Of a DNA stretch of 26,374 nucleotides, positions 1 to 7,642 are shown in pieces. Every line of letters begins with the position of its first letter. Position 1 is the first letter of the stretch. Both the position numbers and the translations under genes were made by a program. Below the pieces are notes generated by a model that did not search any database, was not told the origin of the DNA, and saw only the letters and a list, made by a program, of their open reading frames with translations. This stretch comes from UBA6019 sp035535055 (GTDB lineage Bacteria; Chloroflexota; Dormibacteria; Dormibacterales; Dormibacteraceae): assembly GCA_035535055.1 (NCBI GenBank), contig DATLQT010000026.1, forward strand, positions 1 through 26,374, written 5' to 3'.

Positions 1-993
1 CGTCCGTGGTACACCGTGGTGCCGCGCGACGGCCTCCCGATCGCGGTGATACCGGAGATCGGGGAGCCCGGCATGCGCGCCACCTGGATACGCGACATCC
101 GCACCTGGCCGGCGCCCGATCCCGAGGACGACGGAGTAAGCCTCTTGGCCTCGACGCTCCAGGAGGTGGTCGGCACGGGAGCTCGGGTGGGCGCGGAATT
201 GGGGCGGGAGTATCACCTCCGGATGCCCATTGCGGACCTGCAGGAGGTCGCGCGCCGCGCCGGGGTCGAGATGGCCGACGGCACCGGTGTGATCCGCAGC
301 TGCCGGCACGTTAAGTCAGAGCTCGAGATCGACAAGGTCCGGCAGGCCTGCCGCATCGCTTCCCAGGCCTACGCCGCCCTGCCCGGCCTCTTCAGCCCCT
401 CCGACACCGAGCGCAGCCTGGTACAGAAGCTCCGCGCCGACCTGATCCGGCGCGGCGCGGACACGAGTCCCTACCTGATCGGAGTGGCGGGGCAGGGCGG
501 CTACGACAACATCATCATGGGGCCCACGGACCGGCAGCTCCAGGACGGCGACGTGCTCACGATCGACACCGGGACGCTCTGGGACGCCTACTTCTGCGAC
601 TTCAACCGCAACTGGGCGGTCGGGCATGCAGACGACGCGGTTCAGCGCGCCTATCGCAACGTCTGGCAGGCGACGGAGGCCGGCCTCCGAGCCGCCCGGC
701 CGGGCGTCCGCGCCCGCGACGTCTGGCTGGCCATGGCGCAGACGATGGGGGCGGATTCGCTGGGGAACGTCGGCAGGCTGGGGCACGGGCTCGGCCTGCA
801 GCTGACAGAGCCGCCGAGCAACCACCCGGGCGACGAGACGGTGCTCGAGGCGGGCACTGTCCTCACGCTGGAGCCGGGCTACGAGTTCGCCCCCGGGCAT
901 CTGATGGTCCACGAGGAGGACATCGTCATCCGGGAGGAGGGAGCGGAGCTGCTCACGGAGCGGGCACCGGCGGAGCTCCCGATCCTCAGCTGA
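1..993 (+). CDS. M24 family metallopeptidase (Xaa-Pro aminopeptidase-like), 5' end outside window
   Basis: The reading frame is open from base 1, so the N-terminus lies upstream; about 330 of the usual 380-400 residues are present. The C-terminal pita-bread catalytic domain is complete. All five expected metal ligands are visible: Asp at 565-567 (in TIDTG), Asp at 598-600 (in FCDFNRNW), His at 784-786 (in GHGLGLQ), Glu at 871-873 (in LEPGY) and Glu in the HEED motif at 913-918. This fits a dinuclear-metal cytosolic aminopeptidase P or prolidase-like enzyme that cleaves dipeptides or amide bonds. It precedes the Mo-hydroxylase genes on the same strand by 85 bp, so shared function is possible but not shown. 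The actual substrate cannot be told; M24 members in catabolic islands often act on non-peptide amides. Confidence 0.87.
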   Translation, partial: RPWYTVVPRDGLPIAVIPEIGEPGMRATWIRDIRTWPAPDPEDDGVSLLASTLQEVVGTGARVGAELGREYHLRMPIADLQEVARRAGVEMADGTGVIRSCRHVKSELEIDKVRQACRIASQAYAALPGLFSPSDTERSLVQKLRADLIRRGADTSPYLIGVAGQGGYDNIIMGPTDRQLQDGDVLTIDTGTLWDAYFCDFNRNWAVGHADDAVQRAYRNVWQATEAGLRAARPGVRARDVWLAMAQTMGADSLGNVGRLGHGLGLQLTEPPSNHPGDETVLEAGTVLTLEPGYEFAPGHLMVHEEDIVIREEGAELLTERAPAELPILS

Positions 994-1064
994 GGCGCTC
1001 CAGGGCGTCCAGCAGCTCGTCGATCTGGCCCCCGATCGCTGGCCATCCCGGCTGGAATTCATCC

Positions 1065-1070
1065 TACAAT
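1065..1070 (+). promoter_or_regulatory. Candidate -10 element for a leaderless coxM-like transcript
   Basis: TACAAT lies 8 nt before the ATG at 1079, in an AT-richer patch of the 85-bp gap after the M24 gene. No Shine-Dalgarno sequence precedes the ATG. At this spacing transcription would start at or next to the start codon, as in leaderless messages. No convincing -35 box is visible, so this rests on the -10 match and position only. Confidence 0.4.
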
Positions 1071-1078
1071 CCGACGAA

Positions 1079-1927
1079 ATGAAGCCTGGCGGCCTTCGCT
1101 ACCGGCGCCCCGCCGGAATGTCCGAAGCCCTGGAGTTCCTGGCAGAGCCGGACGCCAAGGTCCTGGCCGGGGGACAGAGCCTGGTGCCGCTTCTGAACCT
1201 GAGGCTGGCGCAGCCCGGAACCCTGGTCGACATCAACCGGCTCCCCGGTCTCGACTCGATCGAGGTGAGTCCGGGCGAGGTCCGGATCGGCGCCCTGGTC
1301 CGCCATTCCGGCATCGAGTCCGCCACAGCCCTGGTCAGGGCACTGCCCATCCTGTCGGAAATCGCGGCCGGGCTGGCCTATCGCGCAATCCGCACCCGGG
1401 GCACGTTCTGCGGCAGCCTCGCACACGCCGATCCCTTGGCCGAGTGGCCGCTCGTCCTCTGCGGCCTGGGGGGCAGGGTCCGCGCGGTGTCGCAGCGGGG
1501 CGAGCGCGAGATCGCCGTCGAGAACTTTTTCCAGGGCTTCTTCGCCACCGCCCTGGAACCCGACGAGTTGCTCCGGGAGGCGGTCCTGCCCCTCCGCGAG
1601 GGCTGGGTCTGGGGCTTCTCCAAGTTCGCGCGCAAATCGGGCGAGTTCAGCCTAGCGCTCGCGCTGGCCGGGATCGAAAGGGCGCCGGACGGCACCGTCC
1701 AGCAGGCTCGCGTGGCCGTGGCCGGAGCCGGTGAGCGGCCGGTCCGCCTCCCCGGCCTGGAGTCGGCGTTGCGGGGAAGATCCCGGGAGAGCCTGCCGGT
1801 CGACTCCGAGATCGCAGGCTTCCTGGAGGGCCTCGAGCCCGCGGGCGACCTGCACGGAAGCCGCGAGTACAAGCTGGCTCTCGCGGCTACCATCTGTCGG
1901 CGGGCGCTGCTGAGGGCCTGGGCATGA
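1079..1927 (+). CDS. Molybdenum hydroxylase FAD-binding subunit (CoxM/CutM/XdhB-like)
   Basis: The 282-residue product has the usual length for the medium, FAD-binding subunit of CO dehydrogenase/xanthine dehydrogenase-type hydroxylases. The FAD pyrophosphate-binding motif AGGQSLVPLLNLRLAQP is at residues 30-46, and the second FAD motif (TRGTFCGSLAHADPLAE) is near 106-122. The C-terminal CO_deh_flav_C domain follows from about residue 170. The subunit passes electrons from the [2Fe-2S] clusters to the acceptor. Its stop overlaps the start of the large-subunit gene (ATGA), so the two are translationally coupled. CoxM is a family label here; CO oxidation is not implied. No Mo-cofactor maturation genes are nearby. 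Confidence 0.94.
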   Translation: MKPGGLRYRRPAGMSEALEFLAEPDAKVLAGGQSLVPLLNLRLAQPGTLVDINRLPGLDSIEVSPGEVRIGALVRHSGIESATALVRALPILSEIAAGLAYRAIRTRGTFCGSLAHADPLAEWPLVLCGLGGRVRAVSQRGEREIAVENFFQGFFATALEPDELLREAVLPLREGWVWGFSKFARKSGEFSLALALAGIERAPDGTVQQARVAVAGAGERPVRLPGLESALRGRSRESLPVDSEIAGFLEGLEPAGDLHGSREYKLALAATICRRALLRAWA

Positions 1928-4299
1928 CCCACGAGGCCGCGCCCGGCCTGATCGGCGCCCGGGTTCACCGGATGGAGGACGGCCCGCACCTGCACGGCCG
2001 GGCCAAGTTCGTGGCGGACCTCGCCCTTCCTCGGACGCTCGACGTGGCCTTCGTACGCTCGGTCCACGCGCGTTCGGGGGTGCGCTCCATCAGTCCCCCG
2101 GAGGGCGCCGCCACCGGCACTGTCTGGACGGCGGCCGACCTGCCTGAGCTGCGGCCGATCCAGGCGCCCTCCGCGCTGCCGGGCTATGCCGCCCATGCCC
2201 AGCCGGTGATGGCGAAGGACCGGACGCGCTACGTAGGGGAGATCGTGGCAGCCGTGGTGGCCGGCTCCCGTTACGAGGCCGAGGATCTCGCGGACCAGGT
2301 GTCGGTCGACGCCGAGCCTCTGCCGGCCGTGGTCGCGATTGGCGACGCCCTCGCCTCCGGGGCCCCCCGTGCCAACGACGAGGTTCCGGACAACCTGTTC
2401 CTCCGGCGGGTGGTTCAGGTCGGCGACCTGGAGGCGAGCCGCCGGAGGGCCCACCTCATCTACACCGACCACCTCTCCAACGCCCGCTACACCGGAGTTC
2501 CGCTGGAGGCGCGCGGGGTGCTGGCCAGCTACGACCCCGATCGCAAGGAGCTCACGGTGTGGACCTCCACCCAGGTGCCGCACCTCCTGCGGACCGGCCT
2601 CGCGATGGTGCTCGGGCTCTCAGAGCGGAGGATCCGAGTCATCGCCCCCGACGTCGGAGGCGGCTTCGGGGTCAAGTGCAACCTCTACCCAGAGGACGCG
2701 ATCGTGGCCGCGCTGGCGATGCGGCTGGGCCGGCCCGTCCGCTGGCTCGAGGACAGGCGCGAGAACCTGATCGCGAGCCTCCACGCCCGAGAGCACGAGT
2801 ACGAGGTGGAGGCCCACGTCGCCCGCGACGGCGAGTTCCTGGGCCTCCGCGTGCGCGTGGCCGTGAACGTCGGCGCCTACGGTGCCTGGCCCTGGACGGC
2901 GGCGATGGAGGCCAACATGTCCCTCGGGATCGTCCCGGGTCCCTACCGCATCCGGACCTATCACGCGGAGGCGCTGAGCGTCTGCACCAACACCGCTCCC
3001 AGCGGGCCGTATCGGGGCGTCGGCCGGCCGGGCGCCTGCTTCGCGATCGAGCGGACGATGGACGAGGTGGCGCACCGCCTCGGCCTCTCGCCGGTCGAGA
3101 TTCGCCGGCGCAACCTGGTCAACGACGACGAGTTCCCGTACGTATCGGTCACCGGGCTCACCTACGACAGCGGCTCCTTCCAGGAATCGCTCCGGCTGGC
3201 CGCCGAATACATCGACTACGACCGGGTTGCCGAGCGCCAGCGCGCGGCCGAGGCTGAGGGCAGGTATGCGGGGATCGGCTTCGCCAACTACACCGAGCAG
3301 ACGGCGCACGGCACCCCGGAGTGGGTGAAGCGCGGGCTGCCGATCATCTTCGGCTACGAGAGCGCCATGCTCACGATCGACCCGAGCGGCGAGGTGACCG
3401 CGGCGGTCGGCACGTCGAGCCAAGGCCAGGGTCACGAAACGTCGCTCGCCCAGGTGATCGGGGGAACCCTCGGCATCGACCACCGAAGCGTCACGGTGCG
3501 TCACGGCGACACCGGCGTCAGCCCCTACGGCATGGGCACCTTCGCCAGCCGCAGCGCCGTGATGGCCGGTGGGGCGGTGCACCGGGCCGCGTCAGAGCTC
3601 CGGGCCAAGCTGCTCCAGATCGCCGCGGCAGAGCTGGAGACGCCGGCCGACCAGCTCGACATCGTTGAGGGCGTGATCGCCATTCCCGGGCAGGACCAGC
3701 CGCACACGACGGTGGCGCAGATCGCACAGATCGCGTACCTGCGGCCTGAGCGGCTGCCCGAGGGCGTCGAGCCCGGGCTCACCGCATTCGTCCACAACGA
3801 GCTCGAGCCCGGCAGCGGGACCTTCGCCAACTCCTGCCACGCCGTGCTGGTCGAGGTGGACCCCGCCACGGGCGAGGTCCGGATCCTCGACTACGTGGTG
3901 GTCGAGGACTGCGGCCGGATGATCAACCCCATGATCGTGGACGGGCAGGTCCACGGCGGGGTGGCGCAGGGCATCGGGGGTGCCCTCCTGGAGGAGATCG
4001 CCTACTCACCGGACGGGCAGATCCTCACCTCCACCCTGATGGACTACCTGCTGCCGGGCAGCACCGACCTGCCGGCGATCCGCGTCTATCACCTGGAGAC
4101 CCTGGGGCGGGACACGCCGCTCGGCATGAAAGGCATGGGCGAGGGCGGCGCCATCGCCCCGCCGGCCGCGATCGCCAACGCGGTCGCCGCCGCCCTCCGA
4201 CCACTGGGCGCGAGGATCGACCGCACCCCTCTCAAGCCGAGCACGGTCTGGGAGGCCGTGCAGCGGGCGCGCCGAGAGGGCGGCGCGCCGACCGGCTAG
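1924..4299 (+). CDS. Molybdenum hydroxylase large, molybdopterin-binding subunit (CoxL/XdhA-like, form II type)
   Basis: The 791-residue product has the full length of the catalytic subunit of xanthine oxidase-family enzymes. The a/b hammerhead domain covers about residues 20-130 and the Moco-binding domains the remainder. The catalytic glutamate is Glu740 in GMKGMGEGG. The active-site loop reads PYRGVGR at residues 362-368, resembling the AYRGAGR of form II CoxL-like proteins and not the AYXCSFR of true aerobic CO dehydrogenase. The likely reaction is therefore hydroxylation of an N-heterocycle or aldehyde of unknown identity. The gene overlaps coxM by 4 nt. Its TAG stop shares the palindrome CTAG with the stop of the convergent GntR gene, so the two messages meet tail to tail with no spacer. 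Confidence 0.95.
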   Translation: MTHEAAPGLIGARVHRMEDGPHLHGRAKFVADLALPRTLDVAFVRSVHARSGVRSISPPEGAATGTVWTAADLPELRPIQAPSALPGYAAHAQPVMAKDRTRYVGEIVAAVVAGSRYEAEDLADQVSVDAEPLPAVVAIGDALASGAPRANDEVPDNLFLRRVVQVGDLEASRRRAHLIYTDHLSNARYTGVPLEARGVLASYDPDRKELTVWTSTQVPHLLRTGLAMVLGLSERRIRVIAPDVGGGFGVKCNLYPEDAIVAALAMRLGRPVRWLEDRRENLIASLHAREHEYEVEAHVARDGEFLGLRVRVAVNVGAYGAWPWTAAMEANMSLGIVPGPYRIRTYHAEALSVCTNTAPSGPYRGVGRPGACFAIERTMDEVAHRLGLSPVEIRRRNLVNDDEFPYVSVTGLTYDSGSFQESLRLAAEYIDYDRVAERQRAAEAEGRYAGIGFANYTEQTAHGTPEWVKRGLPIIFGYESAMLTIDPSGEVTAAVGTSSQGQGHETSLAQVIGGTLGIDHRSVTVRHGDTGVSPYGMGTFASRSAVMAGGAVHRAASELRAKLLQIAAAELETPADQLDIVEGVIAIPGQDQPHTTVAQIAQIAYLRPERLPEGVEPGLTAFVHNELEPGSGTFANSCHAVLVEVDPATGEVRILDYVVVEDCGRMINPMIVDGQVHGGVAQGIGGALLEEIAYSPDGQILTSTLMDYLLPGSTDLPAIRVYHLETLGRDTPLGMKGMGEGGAIAPPAAIANAVAAALRPLGARIDRTPLKPSTVWEAVQRARREGGAPTG

Positions 4300-5018
4300 T
4301 CGTCCTCGGGGATGAAGGAGTTGAGAAGCGCCATGTGCTCTTGCATCGCCTCCATGGCCAGGGCCGGGTCGCGAGCCGCCACCGCCTGCAGCACCCTCCG
4401 CTCGCAGGCCGTGAGCTCGTCACTGAACGACGCCTGGCGCCCGAGGCGAAGGCGGAACTCGCGCAGGAGCCCGAGCAGGGCGCGCGCCACGTCCTGGATC
4501 AGGGGATTGTTGGTCGCCTCGGCCAGCGCCAGGTGATAGTCGAGGTCCGTCTGGAGCACGGCCGTGGCCCGGCTCCGCCGCTGCAGGGCGACTTTCCGGT
4601 CGAGCAGCTCCTCGAGCCGGGCGATCTGCTCCGGCGTCGCCTTCTCGGCCGCCAGGGCCGCGATGCCGGGCTCCAGGACCCGCCTGAATTCGAGCACCTG
4701 CCGGGTGGAGCTCGACGAGAGCGCCATCACGACCCGGAAGGGCTCCGCCACGCGGCCGGCGTCAGGCGAGCGGACGAAGGTCCCCCCCCCCTGCAGCACC
4801 TCGATCACCCCCAGCATCTCGAGCTGCCCCACCGCCTCGCGCAGAGTATTCCGGCCCACGCCGAACCGGCGCGCCAGCTCGCTCTCCGTGGGCAGGCGAT
4901 CCCCCGGCTTGTAGGCCCCGGTGACCAGCAGCCCGCGCAGCCCATCGGCCACCTGCTTGGGGAGCCGGCGACGGCGGACGGGCTGAATCTGATCAGCCCC
5001 GACGGAGCCGCTCGCCAT
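4296..5018 (-). CDS. GntR/FadR-family transcriptional regulator
   Basis: Counting from the ATG at 5018, the product has 240 residues. A GntR winged helix covers about residues 18-84, with YKPGDRLPTESELARRFGV followed by GRNTLREAVGQLEMLGVIEV and the wing QGGGTFV. An all-helical FCD effector domain covers about 100-235 and contains the DLDYHLALAEATNNPLI motif that carries metal or ligand contacts in this class. FadR-type regulators usually bind a small carboxylic acid and repress adjacent catabolic genes. The gene sits between the large and small subunit genes of the Mo-hydroxylase, divergent from the small subunit, making it the likely local regulator. An alternative TTG start at 5036 would add six residues; neither start has a clear Shine-Dalgarno. 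Confidence 0.93.
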   Translation of the reverse strand: MASGSVGADQIQPVRRRRLPKQVADGLRGLLVTGAYKPGDRLPTESELARRFGVGRNTLREAVGQLEMLGVIEVLQGGGTFVRSPDAGRVAEPFRVVMALSSSSTRQVLEFRRVLEPGIAALAAEKATPEQIARLEELLDRKVALQRRSRATAVLQTDLDYHLALAEATNNPLIQDVARALLGLLREFRLRLGRQASFSDELTACERRVLQAVAARDPALAMEAMQEHMALLNSFIPEDD

Positions 5019-5059
5019 GGGGCCGGAGTGTATCAATTAGCCGATGATAGGATGAATCG
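5019..5059. promoter_or_regulatory. Divergent GntR / [2Fe-2S] subunit control region with candidate operator
   Basis: This 41-bp spacer is markedly AT-richer than its surroundings. An inverted repeat, TATCA...TGATA, spans 5031-5049 with a 9-nt centre and could be a GntR-dimer operator. On the + strand an extended -10 (TG-A-TAGGAT, hexamer at 5048-5053) lies 6 nt before the ATG at 5060. On the - strand TATCAT (complement of 5044-5049) lies 7 nt before the TTG at 5036. The two -10 boxes overlap, so one bound regulator could cover both promoters. These are pattern matches only. Confidence 0.4.
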
Positions 5060-5557
5060 ATGCCGCCGTTGACGCTGACCGCGAACGGGGAGCGGGTAAC
5101 CGCCGAGGCTCCCGACCGGATGCTGCTGGCGGACCTGCTGCGCGACGGGCTGCGCCTGACCGGCGTCCACCTCGGTTGCGAGCAGGGTGTCTGCGGCGCC
5201 TGCACCGTGTTGGTGGACGGTCAGCCCGTCCGCTCCTGCCTGATGCTCGCGGCGCAGGCCGACGGCTGCGAGGTCACAACGGTCGAAGGTCTCGACGGGC
5301 GCGGGGCGGAGCTGGCGGCCGCCCTTCGCACGGCCTTCCACGAGAAGCACGCGCTGCAGTGCGGGTTCTGCACCCCCGGCTTTCTCATCACGGCGGCGGA
5401 CGTGCTGGCCCGCCGCGGGGGTGCGGACCTCCGCGAGGCGGAGGTGCGACAGGAGCTCGCCGGCAACATCTGCCGCTGCACCGGCTACGTGAACATCGTC
5501 GAGGCGGTGCTGGAAGCGAACCGGCTGCTCGCGGGTGACGGGGAGCCGGTCCGTTGA
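5060..5557 (+). CDS. Molybdenum hydroxylase [2Fe-2S] subunit (CoxS/CutS/XdhC-like small subunit)
   Basis: The 165-residue product is the iron-sulfur subunit. The N-terminal plant-ferredoxin-like cluster uses Cys40, Cys45, Cys48 and Cys60 (CEQGVCGAC...C). The C-terminal helical cluster uses Cys101, Cys104, Cys138 and Cys140 (CGFCTPG and ICRCTGY). All eight cluster cysteines are present. It should complete the enzyme with the FAD and Moco subunits at 1079-4299, although the regulator gene lies between. Because it has its own start region at 5019-5059, its transcription can differ from theirs. The stop overlaps the next gene's TTG start (TTGA), coupling it to the DUF2848 gene. There is no Shine-Dalgarno, and the message may be leaderless. 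Confidence 0.95.
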   Translation: MPPLTLTANGERVTAEAPDRMLLADLLRDGLRLTGVHLGCEQGVCGACTVLVDGQPVRSCLMLAAQADGCEVTTVEGLDGRGAELAAALRTAFHEKHALQCGFCTPGFLITAADVLARRGGADLREAEVRQELAGNICRCTGYVNIVEAVLEANRLLAGDGEPVR

Positions 5558-6234
5558 GCGGGCCAAGGCTCTCGGTGGTCAGGGAGTCGGGCTCCCGCGA
5601 GGAGGTTGACCTGCGTGGCTTCGCCTGCTTCGCGGCCGGTTACACGGGCCGGGACCGCGAGGCGATCGACCGCCACATCGAGGAGCTCGAGGAGCACGGC
5701 GTGCCGCCACCACGGCGCGTTCCCTGCTGCTACCCGCTCTTGCCGCATCTGCTCGCCGTCAACCCGGCGGCGGTGGACGTGTACGGGTCGGGCACGAGCG
5801 GGGAGATCGAGCCGGTGCTGCTGGTGCTGGACGGCCGACCGCTCTACGTGGCGGTTGGGAGCGACCACACCGACCGCGACCTGGAGAAGCAGTCGGTGCC
5901 GGTCGCAAAGCAGCTCTGCTGGAAGGTCGTCTCGGGGGAGGCCTGGCCGTTCGACGAGGTCGCCCGGCAGTGGGACCACCTCGAGCTGCAGAGCCAGAGC
6001 GACGGCGAGCTCTACCAGTCGGCCAACCTCACGGCGATGCTGCCGGTCGAAGAGCTGGTCGCCACGGTTCCGCAGGAGCGGCGGACAGACCGCATGGTCA
6101 TCTTCTGCGGCACGGTGCCCCTCGTAGCGGGTCTCAAGTTCGGCGCGCACTTCAGCGGCTCGCTCCGTGACCCCGCCCGAGGCCGGAGCCTGGAGATCGG
6201 ATACGACGTAAGGGTGCTCAACCCGATCGATTGA
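5554..6234 (+). CDS. DUF2848 family protein
   Basis: The 226-residue product resembles DUF2848 proteins, which are thought to be distant relatives of the fumarylacetoacetate hydrolase superfamily; no biochemical role is established to my knowledge. Typical family features are the early AGYTGRDREAIDRHIEEL segment, the GSGTSGEIEPVLL strand and the VGSDHTDRDLE motif with its Asp/His pair around residues 107-113. The start is TTG at 5554, overlapping the stop of the [2Fe-2S] gene, which suggests translational coupling. Its place between a Mo-hydroxylase subunit and a cupin suggests it acts on a hydroxylated or ring-opened product, perhaps as a C-C or C-N hydrolase. That is inference from context. 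Confidence 0.82.
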   Translation: MSGPRLSVVRESGSREEVDLRGFACFAAGYTGRDREAIDRHIEELEEHGVPPPRRVPCCYPLLPHLLAVNPAAVDVYGSGTSGEIEPVLLVLDGRPLYVAVGSDHTDRDLEKQSVPVAKQLCWKVVSGEAWPFDEVARQWDHLELQSQSDGELYQSANLTAMLPVEELVATVPQERRTDRMVIFCGTVPLVAGLKFGAHFSGSLRDPARGRSLEIGYDVRVLNPID

Positions 6235-6252
6235 AACCTGGGGGAGATAGCA

Positions 6253-6633
6253 GTGGCCAAACCTGAGTTCGAGTTCTTCGACGTCACGAAGTCGCCGGCG
6301 ACCCCGGTTGCTGCCCAACCCGGTCTGAACGAGCGCATCCTGTCGCACGACCCGGAGTCAGGCGATTACACGCGTCTCCTCTATTTCCCGCCCGGGATTG
6401 AGACGGCGGGCGTGCAGCGCCACGACTTCTGGGAGGAGGTCTGGATCGTCGAGGGCGCGATCTTCGACATCACTCTGGGACAGAACTTCACCGCGGGAAT
6501 GTACGCCTGCCGGCCGCCCGGGATGCCCCACGGGCCCTGGCGTTCGCCCGAGGGCTGCACCACCTTCGAGGTCCGCTACTACAAGGATGGCCGCTCGGCG
6601 TCCGCGCCGGCAGCGGAGGAGGAGAAGCGATGA
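6253..6633 (+). CDS. Small cupin-domain protein
   Basis: This is a single-domain cupin of 126 residues. Cupin motif 1 is seen in RHDFWEEVWIVEGAIFD (about residues 54-70) and motif 2 in CRPPGMPHGPW (about 82-92), supplying likely metal-binding Glu and His side chains. The GTG start at 6253 follows the purine-rich GGGGGAGAT by a good distance. The end overlaps the LLM oxidoreductase start (ATGA), so the two are coupled. Such cupins act as small dioxygenases, isomerases or ligand sensors; nothing in the sequence decides which. Its fixed place in the train suggests a role in the same pathway. Confidence 0.8.
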   Translation: MAKPEFEFFDVTKSPATPVAAQPGLNERILSHDPESGDYTRLLYFPPGIETAGVQRHDFWEEVWIVEGAIFDITLGQNFTAGMYACRPPGMPHGPWRSPEGCTTFEVRYYKDGRSASAPAAEEEKR

Positions 6634-7640
6634 CGATGAAGTTCGGCATCTGGCTCCCGTCCTACGCCTACCCGGATGGGGACCAAGTGCACCGGCGGCG
6701 GCTGCGCCAGTACATCCTCCAAATTGAGAAGGCGGGCCACGACATCTGGGTCATCGACCACCTCCTCCACGCGGAGGGCCTCTACGGGATGTCTTGGCTC
6801 GAGCCGATGAGCGTGCTCACCTACGCCGCCGCGATCACAGAGCGGGCGAAGCTTGGCACCGGGATCCTGGTGCTGCCGCTGCGCAACCCGGTGCTGCTCG
6901 CCAAGGAGATCGCGACCCTTCACCACCTGTCCGGCGAGCGCTTCATGTTCGGCGTCGGTCCTGGCTGGTACCCACCCGAGTTCGAGGTCACGGGCACCTC
7001 CATCGAGGAGCGGGGCGGCCGCACCGACGAGATCATGGAGGCGGTCCGCCTGCTCCTCAGCACCGAGAAGGCGAGCTTCGAGGGCAAGTACTACCGGTTC
7101 CGGAACGTCACCATCGACCCGCGCCCGACGACCATGCCGCAGTTCTGGGTCGCGGGCGGCTCGCGCATCCCCGACGCTGAGTACCACGACGTCCCGGTGC
7201 TCGCGAAGAGCGTTCTGGAGCGCATCCTGCGCTCCGACGCCTGGCTATCCCGCTGTTCCGGCACCCAGGAGTGGGTGAAGCGGGACTGGGATCTGATCAA
7301 GGGCGAGCTCGTGCAGCGGAAGGGCACGGCGGACGGCTTGGTCTTCGGGCACTGCAACTTCATCTACGTGGTCGACACCGATGACCGGGAGCGGGCGCTG
7401 AGCGAGCAGCGGGAGCCATTCGAGGCCGTGATGGGGGAGCACCGGAGCTTCGAGCACCTCCAGCAGTGCTACTTCATGGGCACCCCGCGGCAGCAGGTGG
7501 ATCGTCTGCTCGACCTCGAGTCGCACGGCTGCGAGTACGTCGTGCTCGGTCCCACCACGGACACGCTGGAGCAGCTAGAGCTTCTGCTCGAGCTCGTCAT
7601 CAAGCCGGCGCAGCAGGGGGCCGCGCCGGCGGGAGCCTGA
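6630..7640 (+). CDS. LLM-class flavin-dependent oxidoreductase (luciferase-like, FMN or F420)
   Basis: The 336-residue product has a bacterial-luciferase-like TIM barrel. The N-terminal MKFGIWLPSY strand, the WVIDHLL segment, LGTGILVLPLRNPVLLAKE and the GERFMFGVGPGW loop are typical of this class. Members are FMN monooxygenases or F420-dependent dehydrogenases; the G-x-G-W loop and overall length fit either. The start ATG at 6630 overlaps the cupin stop and is preceded by a strong GGAGGAGGAG ribosome site (a second in-frame ATG lies at 6636). Substrate unknown. In this setting it could oxidise the product of the Mo-hydroxylase or open a ring, by analogy with RutA-type enzymes, but that is a guess. 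Confidence 0.9.
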   Translation: MTMKFGIWLPSYAYPDGDQVHRRRLRQYILQIEKAGHDIWVIDHLLHAEGLYGMSWLEPMSVLTYAAAITERAKLGTGILVLPLRNPVLLAKEIATLHHLSGERFMFGVGPGWYPPEFEVTGTSIEERGGRTDEIMEAVRLLLSTEKASFEGKYYRFRNVTIDPRPTTMPQFWVAGGSRIPDAEYHDVPVLAKSVLERILRSDAWLSRCSGTQEWVKRDWDLIKGELVQRKGTADGLVFGHCNFIYVVDTDDRERALSEQREPFEAVMGEHRSFEHLQQCYFMGTPRQQVDRLLDLESHGCEYVVLGPTTDTLEQLELLLELVIKPAQQGAAPAGA

Positions 7641-7642
7641 CC

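Noticed and set aside
1924..4299. Aerobic carbon monoxide dehydrogenase (CoxL form I)
   Set aside because: The diagnostic active-site loop is PYRGVGR and not AYXCSFR, so CO oxidation is not supported.
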